Of a stretch of DNA of 15,696 bases, positions 14,560 to 15,696 are shown piece by piece; the first letter of the stretch is position 1, and every line of letters begins with the position of its first letter. Under the pieces are notes generated by a model. It saw nothing but the letters and a program-made list of their open reading frames with translations. It was not told the DNA's origin and did not search any database. The position numbers and the translations under genes were made by a program. Source of the stretch: Bacteroidaceae bacterium (GTDB taxonomy: Bacteria; Bacteroidota; Bacteroidia; Bacteroidales; Bacteroidaceae); contig JAFYWE010000180.1 of assembly GCA_017558165.1 (NCBI GenBank), positions 1 to 15,696 of the forward strand, given 5' to 3'.

Positions 14560-15696
14560 ATGAATGTTGTTACAAAAAATGTGGCTTTGCCCGATGGTCG
14601 CGTAATTACCATTGAGACAGGTAAGCTTGCAAAACAGGCCGACGGTTCTGTTATGTTGCGTCTGGGCAATACTATGTTGCTGGCCACAGTCTGCGCGGCT
14701 AAGGATGCTGTGCCAGGCACTGATTTTATGCCTTTACAGGTAGAGTACAAGGAGAAATACGCGTCATTCGGCCGTTATCCCGGCGGTTTCACAAAGCGTG
14801 AGGGTAAGGCTTCGGACTATGAGATCCTTACTTGCCGTCTGGTTGACCGTGCTCTTCGTCCTCTCTTCCCCGATAACTACCACGCCGAGGTTTATGTGAA
14901 CATCGTATTGTTCTCAGCCGACGGTGTTGATATGCCTGATGCTCTTGCCGGTCTTGCAGCTTCTGCAGCGTTGGCGGTTTCTGACATTCCATTCGGTGGT
15001 CCTATCTCAGAGGTACGTGTCGCACGTATCGGCGGCGAGTTTGTGGTTAACCCTACATTCGCGCAGCTTGAGGAGGCTGACATGGACATCATGGTTGCCG
15101 CTACATACGACAACATCATGATGGTCGAGGGTGAGATGAAGGAGGTTTCTGAGAGCGACCTGCTCGAGGCCATGAAGGTTGCACACGATGCTATCAAGGT
15201 TCACTGCAAGGCTCAGATGGAGCTTATGGAGGAGGTTGGTACAACCGTTAAGCGTGAGTACTGCCACGAGGTGAACGACGAGGAGCTCCGTGCACAGGTT
15301 CGCGAGGCTTGCTACGACAAGGCTTATGCTGTTGCTGCCAGCGGTAACAACGACAAGCACGGTCGTGGTGCTGCTTTTGAGGCTATCAAGGAGGAGTTCA
15401 AGGCTCAGTTCACAGAGGAGGAGCTTGAGGAGAAGGGTGCTCTCATCGACCGTTACTACCACGATGTAGAGAAAGAGGCTATGCGCCGTTGCATCCTTGA
15501 CGAGGGCAAGCGTCTCGATGGCCGTAAGACAACCGAGATCCGTCCTATCTGGTGCGAGGCCGGCTATCTGCCTGGCCCTCACGGTTCAGCAGTCTTCACA
15601 CGTGGTGAGACTCAGTCACTCACAACCGTTACACTCGGTACAAAGCGTGACGAGAAGATTATCGACGATGTAATGAACCAGGGAACAGAGCGTTTC
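14560..15696 (+). CDS. pnp: Polyribonucleotide nucleotidyltransferase (PNPase), 5' part, cut by the window end
   Basis: The first 379 codons are open to the last base of the window with no stop; the full enzyme is usually about 700 residues. PNPase degrades RNA 3' to 5' with phosphate as a trimeric ring. The first RNase PH-like domain (about 10-145) has the RNA-binding motifs FGRYPGGFTKREGK (70-83) and RLVDRALRPLFP (93-104). The all-helical linker domain spans about 150-310. The second, catalytic RNase PH domain begins near 320 (GKRLDGRKTTEIRPIW) and shows PGPHGSAVFTRGETQ before it is cut. The missing part should carry the rest of that domain plus KH and S1. The start is fixed by the ATG at 14560, which gives the typical MNVVTKNVALPDGR. 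No rpsO lies upstream within the window. Confidence 0.97.
   Translation, partial: MNVVTKNVALPDGRVITIETGKLAKQADGSVMLRLGNTMLLATVCAAKDAVPGTDFMPLQVEYKEKYASFGRYPGGFTKREGKASDYEILTCRLVDRALRPLFPDNYHAEVYVNIVLFSADGVDMPDALAGLAASAALAVSDIPFGGPISEVRVARIGGEFVVNPTFAQLEEADMDIMVAATYDNIMMVEGEMKEVSESDLLEAMKVAHDAIKVHCKAQMELMEEVGTTVKREYCHEVNDEELRAQVREACYDKAYAVAASGNNDKHGRGAAFEAIKEEFKAQFTEEELEEKGALIDRYYHDVEKEAMRRCILDEGKRLDGRKTTEIRPIWCEAGYLPGPHGSAVFTRGETQSLTTVTLGTKRDEKIIDDVMNQGTERF

Noticed and set aside
15007..15582. 191-codon minus-strand reading frame opposite pnp
   Set aside because: pnp is unmistakable in this region. The opposite frame is low-complexity, rich in Leu and Val, and has no family features.
1..15696. 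CRISPR array, transposase, phage or defence-system genes
   Set aside because: No regularly spaced direct repeats, no IS ends and no such protein families were seen on either strand; the content is mainly core metabolism, transcription and envelope genes.

Overview
The window looks chromosomal and comes from a member of the order Bacteroidales. Three things support this. Five or more intergenic regions carry the Bacteroidota sigma-factor -7 signature (TAnnTTTG, sometimes with an upstream TTTG 19-20 nt away). There is an S46 dipeptidyl-peptidase, a family concentrated in this phylum. One very large exported protein ends in a type IX secretion (T9SS) sorting domain. Shine-Dalgarno sequences are weak or absent, as is usual in the phylum. 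I cannot name a genus.

Layout from left to right. The window opens with an intrinsic terminator for an off-window gene, then a tRNA-Pro(GGG) gene on the minus strand with its own promoter and terminator. Next on the plus strand is a 1,564-residue secreted CotH-kinase-family protein with discoidin-like, dockerin and cohesin-like parts, followed by a palindromic intergenic repeat and a YghZ-type aldo/keto reductase. The reductase converges on an S46 peptidase gene (minus strand) across a 22-bp-stem bidirectional terminator. The rest of the minus strand carries housekeeping genes: plsC (acyltransferase); pyrC (dihydroorotase) coupled by a 4-nt ATGA overlap to a stand-alone MetH reactivation-domain protein; greA and a HIT-family hydrolase as a two-gene operon; and a lipoprotein with DUF4369-like and TlpA-like parts that lacks the redox CxxC. 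At the right edge, divergent on the plus strand, is the 5' part of pnp (polynucleotide phosphorylase), cut by the window end.

The transcription units can be read fairly well. greA-hit has a strong promoter, a terminator-like hairpin in its leader, and an intrinsic terminator whose loop contains the hit stop codon. pyrC and the MetH activation protein form a second unit. plsC, the S46 gene, the lipoprotein gene and pnp each have a plausible own promoter. A dispersed palindromic repeat occurs three times, always between genes: two clear copies and one decayed copy.

Most of the window is ordinary core genome, and I see no phage, CRISPR, transposase or defence genes. The best candidates for a second look are the repeat family, the possible attenuator in front of greA, the stand-alone MetH reactivase coupled to pyrC, the redox-inactive TlpA-like lipoprotein, and the CotH/dockerin/cohesin-like/T9SS protein.
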